DNA of 35,791 nt from Pseudomonas amygdali (lineage in GTDB: Bacteria; Pseudomonadota; Gammaproteobacteria; Pseudomonadales; Pseudomonadaceae), in NCBI RefSeq assembly GCF_002699855.1, contig NZ_LKBW01000276.1, positions 1 to 35,791 of the forward strand. The letters are read 5' to 3'. Shown here piece by piece: positions 21,300 to 29,639 of this stretch. How positions within the stretch are numbered: position 1 is the stretch's first letter; each line of letters opens with the position of its first letter. The position numbers were made by a program, and so were the translations under genes. Under the pieces are notes generated by a model. That model was given only the letters and a program-made list of their open reading frames with translations, searched no databases and was not told the origin of the DNA.

Positions 21300-22910
21300 G
21301 TGAGTGATTCCGGTCGAGCTGATGCACTGCTGGCCCAGCTGCCCCGCGAGGGGCGCGGGCGGCTGAAGGTTTTTCTCGGCGCCGCGCCGGGCGTGGGCAA
21401 AACCTACGCCATGCTTCAGGCGGCCCATGCGCAGTTGCGTCAGGGCGTCAGGGTCGTGGCGGGCGTGGTGGAAACCCACGGCCGTGCGGAAACCGAAGCG
21501 CTGCTCAATGGCGTGCCGCAACAGCCCTTGCTGCGCACCGAATACCGCGGCATGACCCTCGAAGAAATGGACCTTGATGCCTTGCTCAAGGCGGCACCGG
21601 CATTGGTGCTGGTCGACGAACTGGCGCACACCAATGCGCCCGGCAGTCGGCATACCAAGCGTTGGCAGGACATTCAGGAACTGCTCGCTGCCGGCATCGA
21701 CGTCTACACCACGGTCAACGTCCAGCACCTGGAAAGCCTTAATGATCAGGTGCGCGGTATCACCGGGGTGCAGGTGCGCGAAACGCTGCCGGACTGGGTG
21801 TTGCAGGAAGCTTTCGACCTGGTGCTGATCGACCTGCCGCCGCGCGAACTGCTGGAGCGCCTGCGCGACGGCAAGGTGTACGTGCCTGAGCAGGCGCGCG
21901 CGGCCATCGACGCTTTCTTCACGCAAACCAATCTCACTGCGCTGCGCGAAATGGCCATGCAGACCGCTGCGGCGCAGGTCGATAACGATCTGGCGCAGGG
22001 CTACCGGCAATTGGGCCAGTCGGCTCCGGCAGTTCGTGGGCGGATGCTGGTGGGCATCGACGGTGATACCCATGCCGAGCGCCTGGTGCGTCACGCCAGT
22101 CGGGTTGCTCAGCGTCGCCACCTGCCGTGGAGCGCCGTGCATGTGGACGACGGGCAAACCCTCGACGAGCAGTCCCGCGCGCGCCTGCAAAGCGCTCAGC
22201 AACTGGCCGAGCGGCTGGGTGGCGAGGCGGTTTCATTGCGTGCCGGAGAGGTTGCCAGAACACTGGTGCAGCATGCCATCGAACGGCGTGCCAGCGTGGT
22301 GCTGGTCGGCCAGTCGCGTCGGCACTGGCGTCGCCGGGTTTTTGGCGGCGGCGTTGCCGCACGTTTGCTGCGTGAAGGGCACGGGTTGGAAATCTCGGTG
22401 CTCGACGACAGTGAAGAGCTACCCGATCAACCGCCCCGCGCACGCCCGGCTCGCGAAGTGGTGTGGTTCGATTACGGCCTGGCCTTTGTGGCCACGCTGC
22501 TTGCCAGTCTGGTCGCCTGGGGTGTGTCGGGCGTGCTGGCGCTGCCCAACATTTCCCTGATCTTTCTCGCAGCGGTGTTACTGGTTGCGGTGCGCAGCAG
22601 CATGGGACCGGCGCTGGCGTGTGCCGGGCTGTCATTTCTGTCCTATGACTTTCTGTTCATTCCGCCGAGCTTTTCCCTGAACATCCAGCGCGAAGAAGAC
22701 GTGCTGGCGCAGTTGGCACGCCACCCTGGGCGGGTCATTACCCAGCAGCAGTTGCTCAAGGATATCTGGGGGCCTACCCACACCGATCACAGCCACTACC
22801 TGCGCATTGTGGTCGGGCATTTGCGTCAGAAACTGGCAGACGATCCGACCGCCCCGAGGTTCATCCTCACCGAGCCTGGAATAGGGTATCGTCTGCTGGC
22901 CGACCACTAG
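21300..22910 (+). pseudogene. kdpD: kdpD'-'kdpE fusion: truncated sensor kinase joined to response-regulator DNA-binding domain
   Basis: Normally KdpD (~890 residues) phosphorylates KdpE (~230 residues) to switch on kdpFABC. This frame has 536 codons. Residues ~1-467 are KdpD: Walker A GAAPGVGKT, Walker B LVLVDELAHTN, a universal-stress-like domain (~245-370) and three membrane spans (~390-458) ending SFSLNIQREEDVL. At about 22701-22712 it passes in frame into the end of KdpE: AQLARHPGRVITQQQLLKDI...HLRQKLADDP...EPGIGYRLL, the winged helix. The fourth span, the dimerisation/His region, the ATPase domain and the KdpE receiver are missing, a deletion of roughly 1.7 kb. The start is the GTG at 21300 (SDSGRADALLAQLP); GTG 21288 is an alternative. 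With three spans the DNA-binding domain would face the periplasm, so activity is unlikely. Confidence 0.9.
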
Positions 22911-23006
22911 ATGAAAAAAGCGACCATACCCCCGTGGCACGGCACTTTTACTGCATCGAACCGTCAAAGCCGCACACTCCATATTCACTCCTGAGGTAAC
23001 ACCCCC

Positions 23007-23285
23007 ATGAAAGCCTTTATCTGTCTGCCATTGCTTGTCTTGGTTCTTGCAGGTTGCGCTGGCAAGACCGGGTATCGAGACAGCTGCGCCACCCAGATAG
23101 ACGCTGCCTGGCACGAGCTTGATCTGGCCAAGGCCGAAGGCTTCGCCGGCACCGTCAGTTACTCCAAGGCCCTGTCGCTGCTGACCGGTGCCAAGACCCA
23201 GCAACAGTTCGAAGCATTTGAAGGCTGCACCGAAAAAGCCGAAAAAGCCCGCTTCTACATCCGCGAGTCCCGCGCTGGCCGTTGA
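23007..23285 (+). CDS. Small predicted lipoprotein
   Basis: A 92-residue protein with a lipoprotein signal peptide (MKAFICLPLLVLVLAGC, lipobox LAGC). The short mature part is charged and helical, with two further cysteines (DSCATQ, EGCTEKAEKARFYI). GAGGTAAC lies eight bases before the ATG. Proteins of this kind are common and uncharacterised in Pseudomonas. It follows the kdpD'-'kdpE fusion by 96 bases and is probably separately transcribed. Confidence 0.8.
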   Translation: MKAFICLPLLVLVLAGCAGKTGYRDSCATQIDAAWHELDLAKAEGFAGTVSYSKALSLLTGAKTQQQFEAFEGCTEKAEKARFYIRESRAGR

Positions 23286-23309
23286 TAGCTGAGCCTGCAC
23301 CGCGTTGTA

Positions 23310-23417
23310 CATGCCATCGTGGACGCAGAGCGTCCAGAACGGCATGCCGGCGCGGAGCGTCGCACGATAATCAAAAGCTGCAAACGGCATGCTTACGCGG
23401 AGCGTCTTACGATAGTT
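23310..23417. repeat. Intergenic palindromic and direct repeats (syringae-type)
   Basis: 23310-23346 is a nested palindrome: outer CATGCC/GGCATG, inner GGACGC-AGA-GCGTCC. It is followed by two direct copies of a ~31-base unit (GGCATGC...CGCGGAGCGTC...ACGATA) at 23341 and 23386, 45 bases apart with six differences. Units of this type are dispersed in P. syringae intergenic regions. No gene is evident here. Confidence 0.7.
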
Positions 23418-23423
23418 CAAGTC

Positions 23424-23506
23424 GTGGGAGCGGACTTGTCCGCGAAAAGGGCCTTAAATTCGCAGGAGATATATCGCTCTCAACATCGCCTTCGCGGACT
23501 AGCGAA
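23424..23506. repeat. REP pair (REPIN-like) in intergenic region
   Basis: GTGGGAGCGGACTTGTCCGC at 23424-23443 contains the perfect palindrome GCGGAC-TT-GTCCGC typical of Pseudomonas REP sequences. A degenerate inverted partner (TTCGCGGACTAGCGAA) lies at 23491-23506. The pair is REPIN-like. The rest of the gap, 23507-23678, shows nothing else I can identify except the ribosome-binding site of moxR (GGAAGG). Confidence 0.65.
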
Positions 23507-23678
23507 CCGTCGCCCGTTCCGCACAGTGTTTGTCCAGATACCTCTCGCTCCGTATGCTCGCATCACATCGAATCCCTACCGACTCTAGCGAAACGGCCTA
23601 CGCCCATCTTAAAGTGTTCGGACACTAGCATCGCTTGCAGTCCCACAGTCATTAAGCAGTTGCCGGAAGGGGCTTTCG

Positions 23679-24596
23679 ATGGGTAGAAAACTCGATGCAT
23701 GCCTGAGCGCCATCAATGAAGTGGTACTGGGCAAGGAAGTGCAGGTACGGCTGGCGATGACCTGCCTGATCGGCGGCGGGCATTTGCTGATCGAAGACTT
23801 GCCGGGGATGGGCAAGACCACGCTCAGCCATGCGCTGGCGAAAATTCTGGGCCTGAGTTATCAGCGCATTCAGTTCACGTCCGACCTGCTACCGGGTGAC
23901 ATCCTGGGGACGTCGGTATTTGATCGGGACAGCGGGCAATTCACCTTTCATCCCGGGCCGATCTTCGCCGAACTGGTGCTGGCCGACGAAATCAACCGCG
24001 CCACGCCCAAGAGCCAGAGCGCGTTGCTGGAAGCCATGGAAGAAGGGCAGGTCTCCATCGAGGGCGCGACACGTCTGTTGCCTGATCCATTCTTCGTGAT
24101 TGCGACTCAGAACCCGTTCAGCTCCGGTGGCACCTTTGCCTTGCCCGAGTCTCAGCTGGACAGGTTCCTGATGCGCATCTCCATGGGCTATCCGGCGAGA
24201 GCGGCGGAGAAAGCGTTGCTGCTTGGCGAGTCACGTCGCGAACTTTTACCGCGCCTGCAGCCGATTCTGGACCACGCCATGCTTGGCCAGTTGCAGGCGC
24301 ATGCACGGCAGTTGCGGGCCAGCGATGCACTGGTCGACTATGTGCTGCGCCTGGTCGAGGCAACCCGCAGCCAGCCGCAATTCGCCTATGGACTGTCGCC
24401 CAGGGCGAGCCTGGCGATTCTGGCCGCAGCGCGGGCCTGGGCGATGTTGCTGGGGCGTGATTACGTCATTCCCGAGGATGTGCAGGCGGTATTGCCGTCG
24501 GTGGTCGGCCATCGGCTGCGCGAGCGCAGCGACCCGACCGGGCATGGCGGCGGAGCGCTGGTGCAGTGGTTATTGCGCGAGGTGCCGGTGCTTTGA
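23679..24596 (+). CDS. MoxR-family AAA+ ATPase
   Basis: The protein has 305 residues. It is a MoxR-type AAA+ ATPase, a chaperone-like ATPase that assists maturation of envelope or metalloenzyme partners. Walker A is DLPGMGKTTLSHA (~residue 45) and Walker B LVLADEINRATPKSQSALL (~102). The MoxR signature ATQNPFSSGGTFALPESQLD follows, with sensor and lid regions after it. GGAAGG lies about nine bases before the ATG. It overlaps the DUF58 gene by four bases, and tgpA follows that, the standard MoxR-DUF58-transglutaminase arrangement. Confidence 0.93.
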   Translation: MGRKLDACLSAINEVVLGKEVQVRLAMTCLIGGGHLLIEDLPGMGKTTLSHALAKILGLSYQRIQFTSDLLPGDILGTSVFDRDSGQFTFHPGPIFAELVLADEINRATPKSQSALLEAMEEGQVSIEGATRLLPDPFFVIATQNPFSSGGTFALPESQLDRFLMRISMGYPARAAEKALLLGESRRELLPRLQPILDHAMLGQLQAHARQLRASDALVDYVLRLVEATRSQPQFAYGLSPRASLAILAAARAWAMLLGRDYVIPEDVQAVLPSVVGHRLRERSDPTGHGGGALVQWLLREVPVL

Positions 24597-25549
24597 TCGA
24601 GCCGCTCAAACCGTTTTGGCAACGCTGGCTGGCAAGACGAATTCCTCCGGCGTCACGCATCACGCTCGACCATCGGCGCATCTTCATCATGCCGACGCGC
24701 ACCGGCATGACCTTTGCGGTCGTGATCGTGCTCATGCTGCTGGTGGCGATCAATTATCAAAACAGCCTGGCCTACGGGCTGACCTTTCTGTTGTTGTCGA
24801 TTGGCGTGCTGGCCATTTTGCATACGTATCGCAACGTCAGCGGCCTGATTCTCAGTGCGGGTGTGGCGCGTTCAGTGTTTGTCGGCGAACCGGTACAATT
24901 GCGCCTGCGCCTGGAAAGTGCCAGCCAGGCCCACCACGCCTTGGGCGTGGGTTGGACTGCGACAGCTCTGCAATCCGGCGATGTACTGCCTCGCGGGCTG
25001 ACCGATGTGGAACTGACCCTGCCTGCCGAAAAGCGCGGCTGGCTGCATGCGCCAAGGCTGCGGGTCGAGAGTGTGTTTCCGCTGGGCATTTTCCGCGCCT
25101 GGAGCTGGCTGGATCTGGAGCAGAGCGCCTTGATCTATCCGCGGCCACTGTCGGGTGCCATGCCGCTGCTAAAAGGCGTGCAGCCCCACGCCGAGGACGA
25201 CGGTCAGGCCACTCAGGGTGCCGGTGTCGATGATTATCAGGGGCTGCGCAGCTACCAGCCGGGCGATAACCTCAGTCGCCTGCACTGGAAAGCCTATTCC
25301 CGAGGTCAGGGGTTGCTGGTCAAGGACTTCACTGACTTGAGCGGCCACGACCTGTGCCTGGACTTCATGGCGCTGGGCGGCGATATCGAGGAGCGCTTGT
25401 CGCGCCTGTGTTATTGGGTGCTGGAGCTGTCCCAGCGTCGTCAGCCGTTTGCCTTGCGCCTGCCAGGTTTTCTTTCCACGGTCGACAGCGGTGATGCGCA
25501 CCGCGAAGCCTGCCTGCGCGCCTTGGCGCTTTATGGTCATCGATCATGA
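24593..25549 (+). CDS. DUF58 domain membrane protein
   Basis: The protein has 318 residues if it starts at the TTG that overlaps the moxR stop (TTGA), with GAGG upstream; a GTG at 24566 is a longer alternative. Two close membrane spans lie at ~45-85 (MTFAVVIVLMLLVAI and LTFLLLSIGVLAIL). A beta-sandwich-like region follows, then the DUF58 core GLRSYQPGDNLSRLHWKAYS (~residues 217-236). DUF58 proteins are encoded beside MoxR and transglutaminase genes and are thought to be assembly partners with a VWA-like fold. The end overlaps the tgpA start (ATGA), indicating translational coupling. Confidence 0.9.
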   Translation: MIEPLKPFWQRWLARRIPPASRITLDHRRIFIMPTRTGMTFAVVIVLMLLVAINYQNSLAYGLTFLLLSIGVLAILHTYRNVSGLILSAGVARSVFVGEPVQLRLRLESASQAHHALGVGWTATALQSGDVLPRGLTDVELTLPAEKRGWLHAPRLRVESVFPLGIFRAWSWLDLEQSALIYPRPLSGAMPLLKGVQPHAEDDGQATQGAGVDDYQGLRSYQPGDNLSRLHWKAYSRGQGLLVKDFTDLSGHDLCLDFMALGGDIEERLSRLCYWVLELSQRRQPFALRLPGFLSTVDSGDAHREACLRALALYGHRS

Positions 25550-27555
25550 GTGACAAGAATAAAGCGCTCGCAGCCGCACCCATTCCGCGTGTCAGCCTTA
25601 CCTGGTTGCTATTGGCGCAGGCATTGGTCGTGTTGCCGTTCGCGCTGCACGTGCCGGTATCGATCACGCTTCTGTGGCTGGGCTGCACATGCTGGCGGGT
25701 TCAGGTGTTCCGGATGCGCGCGCGGCTGCCCGGCACCTGGATCAAGTCAGGGTTGCTGGTGGGCACCGCCGGGGGCGTGTATCTGGCGCGTGGCAGTCTG
25801 GTCGGGCTGGACGCCGGTGCGGCTTTACTGGTTGCGGCATTCGTTCTGAAAATGCTGGAAATGAACAACCATCGCGACGCTCGGGTGCTGATCTTCCTCG
25901 GTTTCTTTTGCGTGGCGGTCGGCTATCTGTTTGAAGACAACCTGCTATGGGCGCTTTTCAGCCTGCTGCCGGTCGGCGCGCTGCTGGCCGCGTTGATCGG
26001 GCTGCAGCACGCGGATCTGGCTGGCAGATCAACCGATACGCTCAAGCTGGCGTTCAAGCTGATGGCGCAGGCTGTGCCGTTGATGCTTGTGCTGTTTCTG
26101 TTTTTTCCACGTCTGGACCCGCTTTGGTCGTTGCCGCAACCGAGCAACAAGGGCGTCACTGGGCTGTCCGACAACATGGCACCGGGCGACATGGCCGAGC
26201 TGAGCAAGTCGCCGGCACTGGTATTTCGGGCCAGTTTTGAAGGGCCGATACCGGCGCGTAATCAGTTGTACTGGCGCGGTCTGACCCTTGAGCAGTTCGA
26301 TGGGCGGCGCTGGTCACAGTCGGCACGTGCCCAGACCGTGCAGATCCCGCAGTGGGAAAAGCGCGGCGATCCACTGGCTTACAGCATTGTCATGGAAGCC
26401 AGCGGTCGGCCCTGGTTGCCGAGCCTCGACGTGGCCGAGACCACGTTGCCGGACGTTCGGCAGATGAGCGACTTCCGCCTGCAACGCCGGCGTCCCGTTG
26501 AGCAATCGCTGTTATATGCCGTCAATTCCTGGCCGCTGAGTATTCGCGACCCGCAATCCAGCGAACAGGTCCAGCGCCAAAACCTGCAATTGCCCGCCAA
26601 GGGGAATGATCAGGCCCGGCAGTGGGCGGCTGAACTGCGCCGTCGCTACACTACGGCGGATGCGATGGTCGCCGCGATGCTGGGTTATTTCAGCGACCAG
26701 CCGTTTCACTACACCCTCAAGCCCGCACCGTTGGGCAATGACAGCATTGATGAGTTTCTGTTTGCGAGTCGTCAGGGTTTTTGCGCCCACTACGCCGGGG
26801 CAATGACTTTTGTGCTGCGCGCTGCGGGTATTCCGGCGCGGGTCGTGGCCGGGTATCAAGGCGGTGAACTGAACCCTGACGGGCACTACCTGACCGTGCG
26901 CCAGTTCGACGCGCATGCGTGGGTCGAATACTGGCAGCCGGGTATCGGCTGGCGCAGTGTCGACCCCACCGCAGCAGTTGCACCGCAGCGTATCGAACAG
27001 GGCTTGGAGCAAGCGCTGGCAGCAGACGAAGCCTTTCTGCAGGACTCGCCTTATTCAGCGTTACGCTATCGCAATGTGCCTTGGGTCAACGCCATACGCC
27101 TGAGCTGGGATAACCTCAACTATGGCTGGCAGCGCTGGGTGCTGGGCTATCAGGGACAACAGCAGTTACAAATTCTCGGCCGTTGGTTTTCAGGGTTTCA
27201 GGCACCGGTTTTCGTCATGGGGACCTTGCTTTCACTGGGCCTGATTGCATTATGGCTGTTTAAACCCTGGCAGCGCGAAAGCGACTCGCAACTGCGGGTG
27301 TTCAACGCATTTGAACGCTTGCTCGCCCGTCATGGTCTGCGTCGTATGCCGGGTGAAGGCGCTGACGCATTCTGCCGCAGAGCGGTGCTGTATTTTCCGC
27401 AGCATGCCGAGGCCATCGAAGCTTTCATCCGCGAATTTCAGGCGCAGCGCTATGCCGGGCGGCTTGCTTCGGCCAGCCGCTTGAGGCATGCATTAAGCAC
27501 GTTGCGTCGTCGTCTGCCATGGAGGTTGTCAGCCGTCAGGGACAGGCATTCATGA
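25546..27555 (+). CDS. tgpA: TgpA-like membrane transglutaminase
   Basis: The protein has 669 residues. About six N-terminal membrane spans (1-190) are followed by a large periplasmic transglutaminase-like domain. The catalytic triad is visible: Cys413 in QGFCAHYAG, His457 in FDAHAWVEYW and Asp473 in SVDPTAAV. A further membrane span (~545-575) and a cytoplasmic DUF4129-like tail (NAFERLLARHG...AEAIEAFIREFQAQRY) follow. It corresponds to P. aeruginosa TgpA (PA2873), reported as essential, whose substrate is not settled. The ATG overlaps the DUF58 stop by four bases, and the TGA directly abuts the start of the CHAD gene at 27556, so the four genes form one operon. Confidence 0.93.
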   Translation: MSDKNKALAAAPIPRVSLTWLLLAQALVVLPFALHVPVSITLLWLGCTCWRVQVFRMRARLPGTWIKSGLLVGTAGGVYLARGSLVGLDAGAALLVAAFVLKMLEMNNHRDARVLIFLGFFCVAVGYLFEDNLLWALFSLLPVGALLAALIGLQHADLAGRSTDTLKLAFKLMAQAVPLMLVLFLFFPRLDPLWSLPQPSNKGVTGLSDNMAPGDMAELSKSPALVFRASFEGPIPARNQLYWRGLTLEQFDGRRWSQSARAQTVQIPQWEKRGDPLAYSIVMEASGRPWLPSLDVAETTLPDVRQMSDFRLQRRRPVEQSLLYAVNSWPLSIRDPQSSEQVQRQNLQLPAKGNDQARQWAAELRRRYTTADAMVAAMLGYFSDQPFHYTLKPAPLGNDSIDEFLFASRQGFCAHYAGAMTFVLRAAGIPARVVAGYQGGELNPDGHYLTVRQFDAHAWVEYWQPGIGWRSVDPTAAVAPQRIEQGLEQALAADEAFLQDSPYSALRYRNVPWVNAIRLSWDNLNYGWQRWVLGYQGQQQLQILGRWFSGFQAPVFVMGTLLSLGLIALWLFKPWQRESDSQLRVFNAFERLLARHGLRRMPGEGADAFCRRAVLYFPQHAEAIEAFIREFQAQRYAGRLASASRLRHALSTLRRRLPWRLSAVRDRHS

Positions 27556-28340
27556 ATGAGTGTGTCGAAGGGGAATTGCATGTCTTCAATGGTGGATCAT
27601 CTGGTGGCCGAGGTGCTGGCGCTGGATGTCAAATTGCTTGCGTGCCAGGCACGCAAGCAGTTTCGACGGACAGCGAAGCGCTGCATGATTTGCGTACCAC
27701 CGTGCGTCGTCTGCGTAGCGTACTGCGGCCCCTGCGGGAAAACCCGGCTGCCGCAGAACTGGAAGAGGCCGCAAAAGCGGTAGGGCAACTGACCACGCCT
27801 TTGCGTGACATGCAGGTGCTCGCCGCGTTTCTCGAAGAGCAGGGCCTCAACGAGGCCGCTTTCAAGCGCAACCAGTACTTGGGAAATGCCTGCCCCAGGG
27901 TTGCGACGTCGCCTGAACTGAGCCGTTTGCTCAAGCTGATAGATCTATTCCCGGAGTTACTGCGTTTGCAACAGCGTCAGGGAATGTTGCGCGGCCTGCG
28001 CAAGACCATCGAAAAGCGTATGGACAAACAGTGGAGCAAGCTACGTGTGGCCATCGCCGAGCCTGGGCATGATCGGCATGATCTGCGCCTGCTGATCAAA
28101 CGCGTGCGTTACGCCGCCGAAGCGTACCCGGAACTCAGCCACCAGCCGAAAAACATGCAGGCCCGGCTCAAGGCCGCACAAGGCGAGTTGGGCGACTGGC
28201 ATGATCATTTGCAATGGCTGGCGCAGGCTGCCGAGCAGCCGGATCTGGCGCCGTGCATTGCGGGTTGGCAAATCGGCATCGTGCGTGCCGAGCGCAAGGC
28301 CGAGGCGTCGCTCAAGCGGCTGGCCAAGGCCTGTTTCTAA
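27556..28340 (+). pseudogene. CHAD-domain protein, frameshifted
   Basis: CHAD domains are all-helical, His-rich domains that bind inorganic polyphosphate. The frame from the ATG at 27556 gives SSMVDHLVAEVLALDVKLL (the expected N-terminus) but runs off into out-of-family sequence after ACQARK. The CHAD core continues in the next frame: TDSEALHDLRTTVRRLRSVL...DLRLLIKRVRYAAEAYPEL...GDWHDHLQWL. Adding one G after AAG at 27657 (ACQARK-AVSTDSEALHDLR) restores a single ~261-residue protein. An alternative start at 27519 in the downstream frame overlaps tgpA and lacks family residues. It is the last gene of the moxR operon. Confidence 0.85.
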
Positions 28341-28461
28341 GGCAGTGGCTTTTTTATGGAATAGGTCATTCAGGCCGCAATAATGGCCAATATGCGGCAT
28401 TTCGTTGGCTAGGAGGATGGTTATTATCCATCCACTTGTGTGTCGACTTGCTGGAGTAAGC

Positions 28462-29259
28462 ATGACCTTTTCCGAACTGATCGATGCAGTGCGTCGCGAC
28501 CCGCGTGCTGTTGCGATCCCTGCCGAATGGTCCCAGGGGCGCGCCTGCTTTGGCGGGTTGATGGCGGCGTTGACCTACGAAGCGATGCGTGCCGAGGTGC
28601 CGGAAGGGCGCCCGGTTCGCTCGCTGGCGATTACCTTTGTCGGGCTTGCCGAGCCTGGCGTGCCGATTGCCTTTGACGTTGAAATTCTGCGTCACGGCAA
28701 GGCTGTCAGTCAGGTGTCGGGGCGCGCCATGCAGAACGGTCAGGTGATGACCCTGATACAAGGCAGCTTCGGCGCACCTCGTGAGTCGATGATTGCGGTT
28801 GCAGCAGAGGCCGCGCCAGTGCTCAAACCGGTAGAACAATGCCCGGAGCTGCCTTTTGCCAAGGGCGTGATGCCCGACTACTTGCGTTTCATGGACATTC
28901 GTTGGGCGCTGGGCGGCATGCCATTCAGCAATACCCCGTCACCGGCAATTGGTGGTCATGTGCGTTTTCGTGATGAGGCGCATGCCAGCCCCATGAGCGA
29001 GGCCCATATTCTGGCGCTGGTCAACACCTGGCCGCCTGCGGTATTGCCGCACCTCAACAAGCCCGCACCGGGCAGTTCGCTGACCTGGACCATCGAATTC
29101 GTCCAGCCACAGCCATTGCTCGATACGCTGCAATGGTGCAGTTATCGCGCAGTCATCGAACACGCCCGGGATGGCTATGGTCACACCGCCGCAGCGTTGT
29201 GGAGCCCCGACGGCGAACTGATCGCAATCAGCCGCCAGACGGTGACGGTATTTGGCTGA
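28462..29259 (+). CDS. Acyl-CoA thioesterase-like protein (double hotdog)
   Basis: The protein has 265 residues, starting at the ATG with GGAG seven bases upstream; an earlier in-frame ATG at 28405 lacks such a site. The layout is that of TesB-like double-hotdog thioesterases: an N-terminal half with the substrate-loop region (WSQGRACFGGLMAALTYEAM) and VRSLAITFVGLAEPG, and a C-terminal half with SSLTWTIEFVQPQPLLDTLQ and GHTAAALWSPDGELIAISRQ. It would hydrolyse acyl-CoA in the cytoplasm; the natural substrate is unknown. Two hairpins (28374-28398 and 28415-28433) lie in the gap before it. Confidence 0.85.
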   Translation: MTFSELIDAVRRDPRAVAIPAEWSQGRACFGGLMAALTYEAMRAEVPEGRPVRSLAITFVGLAEPGVPIAFDVEILRHGKAVSQVSGRAMQNGQVMTLIQGSFGAPRESMIAVAAEAAPVLKPVEQCPELPFAKGVMPDYLRFMDIRWALGGMPFSNTPSPAIGGHVRFRDEAHASPMSEAHILALVNTWPPAVLPHLNKPAPGSSLTWTIEFVQPQPLLDTLQWCSYRAVIEHARDGYGHTAAALWSPDGELIAISRQTVTVFG

Positions 29260-29272
29260 CTGACAAGGCAGG

Positions 29273-29515
29273 TCAATATTTCCGGGCGGAGCGGGCGGCG
29301 TCCTTGCGCTGAAAACCCAGCGCAGCCAGCAGGCCGATCACGCCGATGGCAATCGATGGCAGGCTCTCGGAGAACAGGCCGTTGAGTATCAGCAGGGCCG
29401 CCAGAATGAACAATGGTACGGCAATCAGGTACATGGCCAGGCTGGCCGAGTGCTCCTGATTGTCGTTGTTGTTACGCCATTGATTGAGCTGCAGATCGGA
29501 AAGTGGCTTGTTCAT
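29273..29515 (-). CDS. Small two-span membrane protein, function unknown
   Basis: An 80-residue protein with a polar N-terminus (MNKPLSDLQLNQWRNNNDNQ), two membrane spans (AMYLIAVPLFILAALLIL and LPSIAIGVIGLLAALGF) and a basic tail (QRKDAARSARKY). AGAGGA lies six bases before the ATG. It is convergent with the thioesterase gene, the two stop codons being about 13 bases apart. I do not recognise a named family. Confidence 0.75.
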   Translation of the reverse strand: MNKPLSDLQLNQWRNNNDNQEHSASLAMYLIAVPLFILAALLILNGLFSESLPSIAIGVIGLLAALGFQRKDAARSARKY

Positions 29516-29639
29516 GCTGCGGTCCTCTTAAAGATAGCGCTTGTTCAGGACGGTGCGTAAAGCGCCGTTCAATGCCTGAAGCATAGGCCCGCTTGCTGAT
29601 CGCTGACGACTCAAGCCTGTCTATCGCCGCGATAGCCTG

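Noticed and set aside
23338..23417. Possible CRISPR array
   Set aside because: Only two direct units with six mismatches, strong internal palindromes and no cas genes; they fit dispersed intergenic repeats.
28374..28433. Two hairpins before the thioesterase gene as a riboswitch
   Set aside because: Simple stems (GCCGCA/TGCGGC and GGATGG/CCATCC) with no known aptamer core; possibly a terminator for the moxR operon but without a T tract.
29621..29635. CTATCG-CCG-CGATAG hairpin after the chemoreceptor gene
   Set aside because: Short stem and no T tract on the minus strand; too weak to call a terminator.
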